Assembly (NCBI GenBank): GCA_033439685.1
Contig: JAUEDM010000007.1
Span: forward strand, 2,718,501-2,782,500
Direction: 5' to 3'
Source: Apodospora peruviana
Lineage: Eukaryota; Ascomycota; Sordariomycetes; Sordariales; Lasiosphaeriaceae
DNA length: 64,000 nt
Position numbers and translations under genes: made by a program. The notes beneath the pieces are model-generated. The model was not told where the DNA came from, ran no database searches, and was given only the letters and a program-made list of their open reading frames with translations. This document shows positions 22,267-31,213 of this stretch, one piece after another. Position 1 is the first letter of the stretch. Each line of letters starts with the position of its first letter.

Positions 22267-23671
22267 GCTGCTGCTCCGGCCACGAGAAGTGGAGGGTCAG
22301 ACGCGAGCGCCAGACTCGCGGCGACAGCTCCCACCCGGCAGGTCGGGCGACCCAGCTCCCTTTCTGGTCGTCGGGGCGACGGTGCTTTCAACCGGGGCAG
22401 TAGCCAGGACCTGAGGTGCGGCTGACTTGGATCCGTTCGTCTCCGGTTGCGCCACGGCTGGCTTCACTTCCTCGGCCTTGGAGGATTCCGCCGCTGGCTT
22501 GACCTCCTTGACCTCCTTCAATAACTGATGCGAGGCCGGCGTCTGTCGACTTGCCTCGTCGCCCACGGGATCGGGTTCACCGTTTCGTCGAACTATGTCA
22601 GCTAACAATATCTGTTCCAGCTCGATACCATAATGGAAGACGCGCCAGCCATCGCCGCCGTCATGCCTCGCCCGTTTGTTGCTGGACCCGTCTTCGTGCG
22701 TTCGACCGCCACTGCATGAAGGCCACAGCCATTCCAGGGGCATGAGCTATTGCACAATATCCTTCATATCCGTGTCATGCTCGTCGTTCCAGCGCGTCCA
22801 AGCCTTGATGCCGAGAATATTCGTAACGATCTCTTGTTTGATGATGCGCTCAATAACGTCAGGGCGCGTGGTCGCGTCAGCCAGGAGATACTCGACGTAT
22901 GAGGACATGCCTACCTGGGAGGAACGCCAAACGCAGACGGAGCCTCACGAGGCGTTCGAGACGACAGACGAGTCCTGAGTGGCACGTAGCACCCAACGAG
23001 TGTAGAGAACTCCGGCGCTGCCACCGCGGTAGCTGCCACGGGATGCGACTCGGCCTCGCCGCCATCGAGACCAAGCCGATGTCGTTTGGCATGGACCGGA
23101 GCCGGCCGGGAGTTTGTCTCACTCGACACGGATCCTGATGTTTTCCCGCTGGTTCCTTTCAACGTAGTTTTCTCTCATTCAACACGAATCCCTAACGCCT
23201 TTCGTATCACTCGTACGACGTATCTCACAACGCAGCGACGAAGGGCGAGCCATCGGCCGCCGGAGATAAGCTGCTGTTGATGATAAAGCACGCTAGGGCG
23301 ACAACGAGCTGTACCCAGTTTTCCCCGAGCGGGCAGGGCTTTCGAGTTTAGCAATCAGGCCTTTGCAGAACCTATATCGCAGGTGCTGGTCGTCCTGGAG
23401 GCCGGGCTCATGTTGTCCGGGATGTGCAGCTGTCGCATCTCATGTGGGAGCGTTCTGGTCCTCCGAGTCTCACGCTGTTCCCTGATCATCTTCTGGGGCA
23501 GAGGCGTGGTCGACATAATACATGGAACGGCAAAAGGACCTTTTTCCAACTTCTGGCGGTTCCAGTTCGACCTTCTCTTCTGGTCTCGTCTCCAAGACCA
23601 CTTCCCACAAGATAAGCTCGAGCAATGGAGCCAATAGTGGCAAGACGTGTTTGGGTGCGCCGCGGGTAGAA

Positions 23672-24063
23672 CTTGAGCATGTTGAAATCTTGGCGACAGA
23701 CCTGCAGACCAGCTTTGACCCAATCCATTGTTGTTTGTTGGAAGAACTTGGGTTGCTTCAAAGTTCTGATGTGATTCTGTCTTTGGAGGTAGGGCCTTGG
23801 ACTTCCTTTTATGGAGCTCGTGAAGAACATACTTTGGTATTCGGGAGCTTCTGGTATGATACCCTCACTTTGACGGGCTGCTTTGGTGGACAGTGTTCCA
23901 GGTACCAATGCTTGACAAGAGGCACATCCTGACCCCGAACCGGTTTTCCAGAGCGACAGCCAAATGGGAAAGGTGCCCACCGTAGTTCAATAGCGGCAGC
24001 GGTCTCATCGGCAGACAGTTCCTGGGGGACTGTCCGGGGTTCGTTTTTGAACTTGACTTCCGT
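23672..24063 (-). pseudogene. Fragment of Prp8 (U5 snRNP core protein), broken
   Basis: Read on the minus strand from 24063, the translation matches a highly conserved part of the N-terminal third of the spliceosomal protein Prp8. It contains VKFKNEPRTVPQE, then AAIELRWAPFPF, DVPLVKHWYLEHCPP and QPVKVRVSYQKL. After a frame change it continues with RTLKQPKFFQQTTMDWV and AGLQVCRQDFNML, then the similarity stops abruptly. True Prp8 is about 2,300-2,400 aa, so this is only about 5% of it. It is a frame-broken duplicate; a functional copy must exist elsewhere in the genome. Its neighbours in the mosaic are fragments of two other RNA-processing genes. Confidence 0.85.
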
Positions 24064-24347
24064 TCTCTTGCGTGACCCCATGACACCTTATCTGCTCATA
24101 TGCCAAGTTGGTTTATTATGAACATGGCGGTGCATCAACCGCGCTGCCTCAACCCTGCGGGCGGCGAGATTAATTCTCCAGGTGCTTGCGTTGACCGTGA
24201 AACCTTGAGTGGTTACCCGCAAAAACGACCTCCAGGCGCCGAACCGGGAGATCCCGTCTGGCTTGTTGAAATGTCTGACGACGGTCAACGACGCGGCCGG
24301 TCGGCAAGGACGGTATGATGCGATACAGACAGGATGAGTGTGAGCCA

Positions 24348-24382
24348 TTGGGCGTCATGGCATCCATCAGCCCTGCCCGAGC
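24348..24382 (+). repeat. 35-bp inverted repeat, left copy (partner 27506-27540)
   Basis: The reverse complement of 27506-27540 matches this segment at 32 of 35 positions, and all three differences are C/T. In the coding sense both copies read GVMASISP followed by (A/V)RA, so they are pieces of one duplicated coding sequence in opposite orientation. Confidence 0.8.
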
Positions 24383-24661
24383 AATCACACGACAGTCAGG
24401 GGAGCTGCAGCCCAGGTTTCGGGCTGGAGGTCACGCAGGTAAGATAGCGAGCTGGCAGTTTTGTCGTCCATCTGCGCTTCGGGCTGTGGCATGTATAAAC
24501 GCTGGTCATTCCGGGAGTTAACGTCCATTGGGCGCGGGACTATAAACGACCGACTGCAGTCCGGACAGATGAAGGACCGGTAATTGTCGGGCTTGCGTAT
24601 TGGGCGCGCTACCCATCGGGCTGCAGTGGGCAAGCGCCGTCATCACTGTGATCTCTGGTCT

Positions 24662-24876
24662 GGTCATGTTTGTGCAGCTTGTACAAAGTATTTCTTTTGG
24701 TATATTTTGCTGGGCTACCACGGTGGTAGCTGTCATAGAGTAACGCAACGTCCATGTCCCCAGTGGGCAGACAGAGACCAGAGGGAAAGGAGCCAAATGG
24801 ATAGACCTCTGCGTCCCGGAAGCAGTTGTGAACCGCCCTTTTGAGGTTGGCCGCCAGCTTGTCAACAACGGCGGCA
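24662..24876 (-). pseudogene. Fragment of a Trf4/Cid14-type non-canonical nucleotidyltransferase, broken
   Basis: On the minus strand the translation contains VVDKLAANLKRAVHNCF, then EVYPFGSFPSGLCLPTGDMDVALL and KYTKRNTLYKLHKH. The G-S followed by D-x-D is the catalytic signature of the DNA polymerase beta-like nucleotidyltransferase fold. The PFGSFPSGL/LPTGDMDV spacing is that of the Trf4/Cid14 poly(A) polymerase group, which tags RNA for the exosome. Only the start of the catalytic domain is present. The reading then loses sense, so this is a gene fragment, not an enzyme gene. Confidence 0.75.
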
Positions 24877-25462
24877 CTGGGGCCTGGGGCCTGGGCCGAG
24901 GGCTGGTGCGTGTCCCCGCGCCGCTGGGGCACGTATTTTTTGTTTGCCGATGACCCTTCGGGGTAACCATTGAAAAGGGGTGTGGGTGTGTGTTTGTGCG
25001 AGGGCGTGTGTGGCGAGGTTCTCCTCACGCTTCGCTATTCGGATCTCGATCTGCTGCACCTCGCGGCGGCGTCGCAGTTTCGCGGGCGTGAAGGTGTTCT
25101 TGGCCTTGAACTGGTTGCGAGAGACGAAATCTAGGGAGCTGACCTGGGAGGGCGCACCTCTTCATGGATGGATGGCCTTGGCAGTGAGGACCCTGCCCTG
25201 CATCTCCTCAAATATGTGAGCCGTGCGTTGTCGAACCAGAAATGAGTCTGGTGGCTCATGGATATGCCGGCGATGAGGGCGGTGAAGTATGTGCAGCTCA
25301 TGCATGGAGCACCACGATGCTTTGATGGCGGCAACTGCGTCAACCCAAAATGCCCTGACCATGAGGTTCCACATGATGTTGTCTGGTATATCTGAGTCAG
25401 ACCTCAAACGCATGTGTTGAAGTGCCACAGTTTTCGTTGCCGCATTCGATTCCTCGCAGACG
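24877..25462. other. Unassigned piece of the gene-fragment mosaic
   Basis: A minus-strand frame at 25428-25162 has coding-like composition (DIPDNIMWNLMVRAFWVDAV near its start), and another stretch near 25130-24990 is basic and helical. Neither matches a family I know. Short GT-rich low-complexity sequence lies near 24975-25010. Confidence 0.3.
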
Positions 25463-25652
25463 GAATGCGAACTGCAGCCGAATACCCGGTTTGCTGATAG
25501 GTACGAAAAGAGTTGCGGTTCTCAGATAGATGTTTCGGACTTCCTCTTCTTTTCCGTTCTGCGTGTACATCCATCTGGCATATCAAAACCAGAACTCCTC
25601 GTAGAATGCGCAAGTGACTAGGTAGGAATCGCTCGTACAAAACGACAATCTG
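25463..25652 (-). pseudogene. Fragment of Prp39 (U1 snRNP HAT-repeat protein), broken
   Basis: Minus-strand translation gives IVVLYER and then, after a one-base frame change, YLVTCAFYEEFWF, a stop, YARWMYTQNGKEEEVRNIY, LRTATLFVPISKPGIRLQFAF. This is the HAT-repeat pattern of Prp39/Prp42: bulky aromatic at helix A, EVRNIY-x-RA in helix B, P-x-x-RLQ-A at the next repeat. The stop replaces a residue between F and YARWM. Similarity ends at once after QFAF. This is a fragment, with a frameshift and a stop. Confidence 0.7.
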
Positions 25653-25869
25653 GCAGCCCAGTGGCGATGTCTGTTCGTTCGGTGTGGCCATGTTGGGTGG
25701 TGCAGGGATTGATTGGAAGACTTTGTGGTAGCGATCGATTTCAGAGTTGTCAGGGAAGAAGAGCAGGCAAGGAAAAGAAATAAAAGTTTGACACGATGAA
25801 GGGGATGGATGGATGGCATCTCCGAATCTGAAGCGGCCAGACAGTCCAGTTGACCTCAGTTCCAAGGTG

Positions 25870-27370
25870 TATTCAGTGTGGTCTGCAGTACTTACATGTA
25901 TCGAACAGAGTACCTAGGCGCCCGCCCTCGTTCTCCTCAAAGTCCAGGGACTTGCCCCAGTGTGCAAGCTGTCTAGTCGTCGTCGTCCTCGTTGGCCGGC
26001 TGGTAAACATGAGGAGTGCGCGTGACATCCTTGCGCAATGGATTAGCGGGATAGTTCTTGCGATCTGTCATAATCTCTAAGTAGTGGCGATGATGGAGGA
26101 GTGATCAAAGAAAGAGTGGTAATGATGGAGGAGTGGTGACGGAGGAGTGGTGACGGAAGAGTGGTGACGGAGGAGTGGTGACGGAGGAAGGGTGGTTGAG
26201 GTTTCTGCCTCGTTGTTGTTGATCGATGTTATGTCCTCGGATAGGGCAAGCCCTCGGTGTGACCTCACTGGAACGCGTCGCATATCGACCTCAACGGTTT
26301 GTAGGGGCATGGCGGGGCAACTTCTGTCCGGTGAAGACTTAGCGCGTGACCACGTTTCCCGTAATAAGGGAAGGGTGTGGATATAGGTACAAGTCCACTA
26401 GATCCAAGGATGCAGAGAGGCAGGCACCGACGAGGCGTTCGTCTTGAACGCACCGCTTCATCCTCAACCTGGTGAAGGAGAGAGAAATGTAGACTGCTTC
26501 AAGCAGCTAGAACTTAATCTCAGCCAACACAGGGCTGCGAGCTCCGAGTTATGGTAAAAGAGAACGTGGAAGTATTGAAGAAAAGATGGAGGTAAGAGAG
26601 TGTCGATATTCGCATGCGAGAATGAAACTTGAAGGCATGAGCACTTGGTCTGTTGAAACCACACGGCTAGCTTCACCAAGTATTGTTTCCTGGCTGATGA
26701 GGTGGTCTTCGGCCGGCAGATACCTGCCTTCCTGAGGAGCAACAATCCATCGATTTCCACCAAAGACAGTCAGGTCACCTGAGCTGGCTGCGACTGGGCT
26801 GCTGGGCAGGGCCTGGCGGGATGCTTTCCATCCCATCGTCGACCGTTCCCATCGTCGACCATGACGTCCTGCCCTGACCGGTCAAAGCTAAGCGGTTCCT
26901 CGAGCTGTCAGTTGGAAGGACATGGAAGACAGGGTGCACGTCCTTCCTCTGCAGTATATAGTCTCGTGGCCCGGGCGGACTTCTCCCTTTTGCTCTTGTT
27001 CTGTGGTGCCGAGTTCACGAACGTCGTCGCCGTTGTTTTTTTTTCCGCCTACTCCTTGTTTTCTGACTTGACTCTGTAAGTCAAATAAGATGCCTTCCCC
27101 CTCTTCCTTCAACCTCTTCATCTTCTTTTCCTGCTGCCCGTTACGACGCGTGACTTGGTCATGTCGGACATCACTTCGACGGATCGCGAGGTTCTTATGA
27201 TCTCACTTTAACCCCAGCACAAATCTTACCGACGTCCGTCTTCCAATGTTATCCATCTTCCGCTACAGACTTTGGTTACGACTCAACACTCACCCCAATA
27301 TCGTTGCGCTTCCCTTCCCTCGACTTCATTATAGGCCCGAGACAAGTTGTCAGTTGCGCCCAGGTAGCTC
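25870..27370. other. Gene-poor part of the mosaic
   Basis: No frame is convincing. A 14-bp tandem repeat (26133-26188) is the only clear structure. A polypyrimidine stretch around 26985-27135 on the plus strand resembles a fungal promoter or leader. Confidence 0.35.
26133..26188 (+). repeat. 14-bp tandem repeat, four copies
   Basis: Unit GTGGTGACGGAGGA (one copy with GGAAGA at its end), at 26133, 26147, 26161 and 26175. The region 26085-26132 holds decayed copies of similar GGAGGAGTG motifs. Confidence 0.9.
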
Positions 27371-27883
27371 TCAGAGAGTATGACTTCGTCCTCCAGTTGG
27401 GTGTGTGATGCCTGCTTGGTTTTCGAGGTCCGAAAGGATGGCGGGTGGTCTCGGGCATCTGGGGCTCATGTTTGCGGCGCAGATGGGTTTCGTGCGGCCG
27501 ACAACGCTCGGACAGGACTGATGGATGCCATGACACCCAACCGCCGGGACAGCTTTGCACGAGTGACCGGAGGTACACTTGAAGCAGCGCGCGTCAGCTG
27601 TGTTCTTCTCCGTTGCGGAGTTATTGGAACAAGCTCCAAAGCGGTCCTCGTTCGGGCGCCCCGAAGCAGCGCTGTCAAACGCAGCCCCAGCAGGCGAAGC
27701 GGCCTGTTTTGTTGCTTTATTACCAGGAGCGGGAGTCGTCGAAATCAAGTTCTTCATCATGGTCTGACGAGCCTTCCGCTCGGAAGGGCTCTCATCAGGA
27801 ACGTCGAGGTCGTGGTTTCGAGTATTGTTGGAGGGACGAGCGGCACGTTCATCATCAGAATCGTGATCGGAATCGGGACACAC
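27371..27883 (-). CDS. Hypothetical protein with a fungal Cys-rich motif, probably broken
   Basis: Open frame of 170 aa on the minus strand. The first 60 residues are acidic and basic low-complexity (SDHDSDDERAARPS, ESPSERKARQ). Then follow Ala/Pro/Gly-rich sequence and CFKCTSGHSCKAVP, a C-x2-C-x5-C pattern common in uncharacterised fungal proteins. Right after this motif the conserved sense (GVMASISPVRALSAARN) is in another frame, so a one-base change probably truncated it. The same downstream sequence recurs inverted at 24348-24382. Function unknown. Confidence 0.35.
   Translation of the reverse strand: MCPDSDHDSDDERAARPSNNTRNHDLDVPDESPSERKARQTMMKNLISTTPAPGNKATKQAASPAGAAFDSAASGRPNEDRFGACSNNSATEKNTADARCFKCTSGHSCKAVPAVGCHGIHQSCPSVVGRTKPICAANMSPRCPRPPAILSDLENQAGITHPTGGRSHTL
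27506..27540 (-). repeat. 35-bp inverted repeat, right copy (partner 24348-24382)
   Basis: See the partner at 24348. The copy lies just downstream (minus strand) of the C-x2-C-x5-C motif of the 27371 gene; the left copy follows a shorter C-containing sequence, RYRQDECEPLG. Confidence 0.8.
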
Positions 27884-28069
27884 TCATCTTGTCCCATACC
27901 ACAACCATACCCTCCTTCTCGACCAGCTGTCTTCGAGCATTTGTTTTCCGAGGTGCGAGCTTTGGCCGCAACAGGCGAACTCCATTATGCAACCCCATTT
28001 GATCTCGTTGTGGACGTGTTTTGTGAAATTATTTGACGCCTTTGATGCTGACTGACCATGTTTTTCTAG

Positions 28070-28658
28070 GTCACCACTACACCCCCCTCGCCGCTGTGCC
28101 GGGCCTTCGGGCATTAATCTCCTCTTTAACCCTCGCCTACGGGCTTTCTCTGCGTGCCTCGGCCGCAATTTGTAAGTCTCCCTGTTGCTCTCCCTGTTGC
28201 TCTCCCTGTTGCTCTCCCTGTTGCTCTCCCTGTTGCTCTCCTTGTTATTATTCTTAGACCTGGGCCCGTCTGACCATCTGTATGCAGAACCTCTCGTCCC
28301 GTCGCCTTCGGGCATTTATCCCCACCTATAGGGGGATCTTGCGAGCTTCGGCCGCATTTGTGAGTTTTCCATAATCTCTCCATGGATTTGTTTTTAGACT
28401 CCCGCGACTGACTGACCATGCATTTTCAGCAAAATCACACCCTATCTTCACGTTCTGCGAGTGTCTTATGCCTCCCGACGAGTTGATCAATATTTTCCGT
28501 GCGACGGTTGTCGAAGCGGAAGCGCAGACATGATGGGGGAGCATTGGATAGGATGGACCATGCGAGCAAGCGTACTTTGGCCTGGCCATTTGAAATGGAT
28601 ACAGGCGTGCCTGCACCAAGGTAATGATTACCTTGCCTGCCTATCTTCTTTCTGACTT
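28070..28658 (+). CDS. Possible multi-exon gene with duplicated symmetric exons (3' part)
   Basis: Three acceptors, each about 12-17 nt after a CTGAC branch-like motif, end TTTCTAG (28069), ATGCAG (28287) and TTTCAG (28429). Donors GTAAGT (28172) and GTGAGT (28360) follow the first two. The exons 28070-28171 (102 nt) and 28288-28359 (72 nt) are both multiples of three and similar in sequence (CTTCGGGCATT and TCGGCCGCA in each). Spliced, one frame stays open through both and the last exon to a stop at 28653-28655 or a donor at 28620. The last exon carries FPCDGCR. The 5' end is not found; a third similar block lies at 27928-27976. Function unknown and gene status uncertain. Confidence 0.35.
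28178..28249 (+). repeat. 12-bp tandem repeat, six copies, inside an intron-like segment
   Basis: Unit CTCCCTGTTGCT, five exact copies from 28178 and a sixth degenerate one ending at 28249. It starts right after the GTAAGT donor at 28172, and its pyrimidine richness would lie between donor and acceptor of the predicted intron. Confidence 0.92.
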
Positions 28659-29354
28659 TACAAAAATTCAAGCTTACACACTTATTCGCTTAGTCCAAAG
28701 CTAGCAAGTTACTAGCCCTTGACATTTACGCATTCTTCTGAGAAGGACTCTATTATGACCCTAGACCCCCGGGTACGTGATACTGCCTGTAGGTTTGTTT
28801 GAACGCGCTGGAGTGAATGAAGAAGGGCGGCAGCTAACCAGACTAAGGGTACAGACAGGATGGGCATACAATCTGTATTTCTTCCATACAGCTGACAATG
28901 GCACCGAGTGTCCAGCTGGGCCGAGTCGAGTGGCATGGGACTGCATAGCTAAGATAAGCAGATGATCGGCGATTGGAATCCGAGGGAAGAAAGAGGGTGT
29001 TGTCTGTCACAGGGAATATGGCTTAGTTTCGTCGAAACTGTATATCTTATCGTCTATAGTGGTACCTCCATAACGGAAAAGAAACCCCCCTCACTACTGC
29101 CATTACTCCGTCCATGTCCTTCTTTCCTTTTGTTCCTTCTAACACATCCGACTCTCTGCTGTGGTCCCTGTCGTGGTCTCCGCTGGGTGTAGCGCACTCG
29201 GCGTCGGTCATATGTTGTTGTCTGAAAGTGAAGCGCTGCTTGTGTTATGGTAGCCCTTGACTGCCCCTCTCCTACATTTCCCAACAAGCGCCTTTCGTCA
29301 TTGCTTTTCTTGCGTAGAGCCACTTGGTGATCCTTGTGCGCTCGCTTGAGCTCT
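28659..29354. other. Intergenic, 3' flank of the reductase gene
   Basis: No supported gene. It should contain the 3' end of the minus-strand reductase gene. Pyrimidine-rich sequence lies at 29080-29190. Confidence 0.4.
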
Positions 29355-30269
29355 CTACTCCAAAAGCACCTTCTTCAACAACTCAACCACATCCTCCTCC
29401 GTCTTCCCCTTGACACCCAACAACTCATTATCGGTATCAGTATACCTGCACCCACAGGAGTTATCAAACGTAGCCTTGGCCAGCATGGGGAACGTACTCT
29501 CGACATCATAGATTCCCTGAGCGAGCTTGACCCCGGCCGCCTTAAGCATCTCGTCCAAGTCCCCGGCAACAGGCTGCCACTCCTTGCCCGGAGCAACACG
29601 CTTCGCCAGCTCGAGTAACCTGTTCTGCGTGATTACCATATCGTGCACCTTGACGCTGCGGTTCTTGGTCTCCTCAGGATGTTCCAAAATCCCAACAACA
29701 GCATCCGCAACACTTGTCAAAGTGGTGGTACTGAATTCGAGATCGCCCCCGTTGATGATAAGCGGCTTCGCCTGCGTCAGGCCAGGCAACAAGAAATCGT
29801 TGGCAAGACCCCAGTCGAGGAAACCGGCGTTGAAGACGAGTGTATAGCTGAATTCCTGATGGGTCGAGACGGCATCCTTGAGGTAGTCCTGGACCTCGAT
29901 CTTGCCCGCGAAGATGGGTATAGCGCGCGTGGCGGCGACATCGAGGTTGGCGCCGTACTCGGAGGGGATGAAGCGCTTTACGCCCGCGGCGACGGCTGCC
30001 TTGGCGATGGCGAGGTGTGGGCGGGTGTCGCCGTAGACTGCTATGGCGTTGATGACGGCGTCTTGGCCGGCCAGGGCCGTTTCGAGGGAGGAGGGGTCGT
30101 TGAAGTCTGCGTCGACGACTTCGATGTTGGAAGGGAAGGTCGCGGAGGAGCCGGTGCGGCGGACGACGCGGATGTTGAATGTTTCGGAGGAGATGAGTTT
30201 CTGGAGGACGACGGAGCCGAGGCTGCCTGAGGCGCCTGTGATGGCGATGTTCTTGAGTGGGGAGGACAT
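29355..30269 (-). CDS. NmrA-like / isoflavone-reductase-type NAD(P)-binding oxidoreductase
   Basis: Intronless, 304 aa, minus strand. The N-terminal dinucleotide motif is TGASGSLGS at residues 11-19 (G-x-x-G-x-x-G), followed by a basic residue pattern (VRRTGS) after beta-2 that favours NADP(H). The RFIPSEYGANLD block near residue 100 and the whole length are typical of the PCBER/isoflavone-reductase-like atypical short-chain dehydrogenases. The family includes secondary-metabolite reductases and redox-sensing NmrA-type regulators; the substrate cannot be told from sequence. A catalytic lysine is expected in the family soon after the SEYG segment; K123 (AGKIEVQDY) is the candidate. It lies 0.95 kb from, and divergent to, a transcription factor, with an FAD monooxygenase further on. 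Confidence 0.9.
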   Translation of the reverse strand: MSSPLKNIAITGASGSLGSVVLQKLISSETFNIRVVRRTGSSATFPSNIEVVDADFNDPSSLETALAGQDAVINAIAVYGDTRPHLAIAKAAVAAGVKRFIPSEYGANLDVAATRAIPIFAGKIEVQDYLKDAVSTHQEFSYTLVFNAGFLDWGLANDFLLPGLTQAKPLIINGGDLEFSTTTLTSVADAVVGILEHPEETKNRSVKVHDMVITQNRLLELAKRVAPGKEWQPVAGDLDEMLKAAGVKLAQGIYDVESTFPMLAKATFDNSCGCRYTDTDNELLGVKGKTEEDVVELLKKVLLE

Positions 30270-31213
30270 GGTGGTGGTTGATGGGACGGGTGGGTGACTT
30301 GAGTAATGAGATTTGGTTGAGATTTGGAGGACTTGGTAATGGAGGAGAATAATGTGAAGATTGGGTTGGGTCTCTAATTAATTCTCAACAGAGCTTGATA
30401 GACGAGGTTGGTGGTTGTTTCGTGAAAGTGTTTGGCAAGAGTCAGGAAATGCTGGAATGAAGTTGAATGTGGATGATGAGGATTGAATTTCAAGAACAAC
30501 AAAGTCAACGGAAGAGAGCAAACTTATAGACAGATCCAATGTTGGGATCGTTACTGGTTTCGTGGCTCGGACTTTGAATATTATTCAGTTGTTGACAAAT
30601 GGACGGCGGGAGCCGACTCAGCCGAGAGGGATGGCCGATTATGTCAGTTCGAAGGTAACCGCATTCGGAGCCCGTAAAGTCCGAGTCTTGGGATTTGAAA
30701 GGCACAATGGCTGACGGCGTTTTACCCCGCCCTGTTCCGAATCCTTCTCCCAGTCTGTCCCGCCGCGTTCCGAACCTGAACTGCATTATCAATGTCATCC
30801 GACCCTTCAGAAGTCAGACATATTCACATTCTCTGGGATTTCAGACGTTATCTGGAGCCACTCACTAGGTACCTATGGTGGGTAGTTTCTTTTATATATA
30901 CGGGCTTTCTTTCCTCCAGGCCGGTCACCGATAAAGTCGGCCAAAGCGTTCAAGACCTGCTCTCTGTCGCCTTGGTAATGTGCGATGCTTCGCGTCCCCT
31001 CAAGCACATTGGCCGACGCAGAGGGAATGACCTCATATACAGCGTCGACGACACCGTTTGTCCTTCCCAGTTCCGCCCAGCCACAGTTACGTCGCCATTA
31101 CGTGGTGAGCTTGAACTGTTAACCTATTCACGACAGTTCTTTAGACATTGGGTCAATAAGGAGGTCTGATCTTTCCCAGACCAGCATTCGGATGAGTTGG
31201 TTTATTTCGGACT
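30270..31213. promoter_or_regulatory. Divergent promoter region, reductase and transcription factor
   Basis: The head-to-head gap between the reductase (minus) and the regulator (plus). A possible TATA (TTATATATACGGG, about 30892-30904) lies on the plus side, some 310 bp before the regulator start used here. No palindromic Zn2Cys6 site (CGG-N-CCG) stands out by eye. Confidence 0.45.

Larger units (their letters stand above)
21142..23640 (-). pseudogene. Mosaic of unassigned decayed coding fragments, mostly minus strand
   Basis: Several minus-strand pieces have strong coding composition but are cut by stops and frame changes. 22212-21898 begins with a membrane-like segment (LTLVCNFLALFPVALGLTII) and a polar tail. 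22743-22297 is Glu/Lys/Pro-rich. 22905-22745 reads as an acidic helical segment ending in a TAG where CAG is expected, so it was probably joined to 22743-22297. I recognise none of these. The piece at 21990-22052 recurs at 22205-22266, and the membrane-segment DNA recurs near 21775-21826. This is a patchwork of duplicated fragments, not a working gene. Confidence 0.4.

Noticed and set aside
28170..28250. Possible CRISPR-like repeat
   Set aside because: It is a simple 12-bp tandem repeat without spacers, in a eukaryotic genome.
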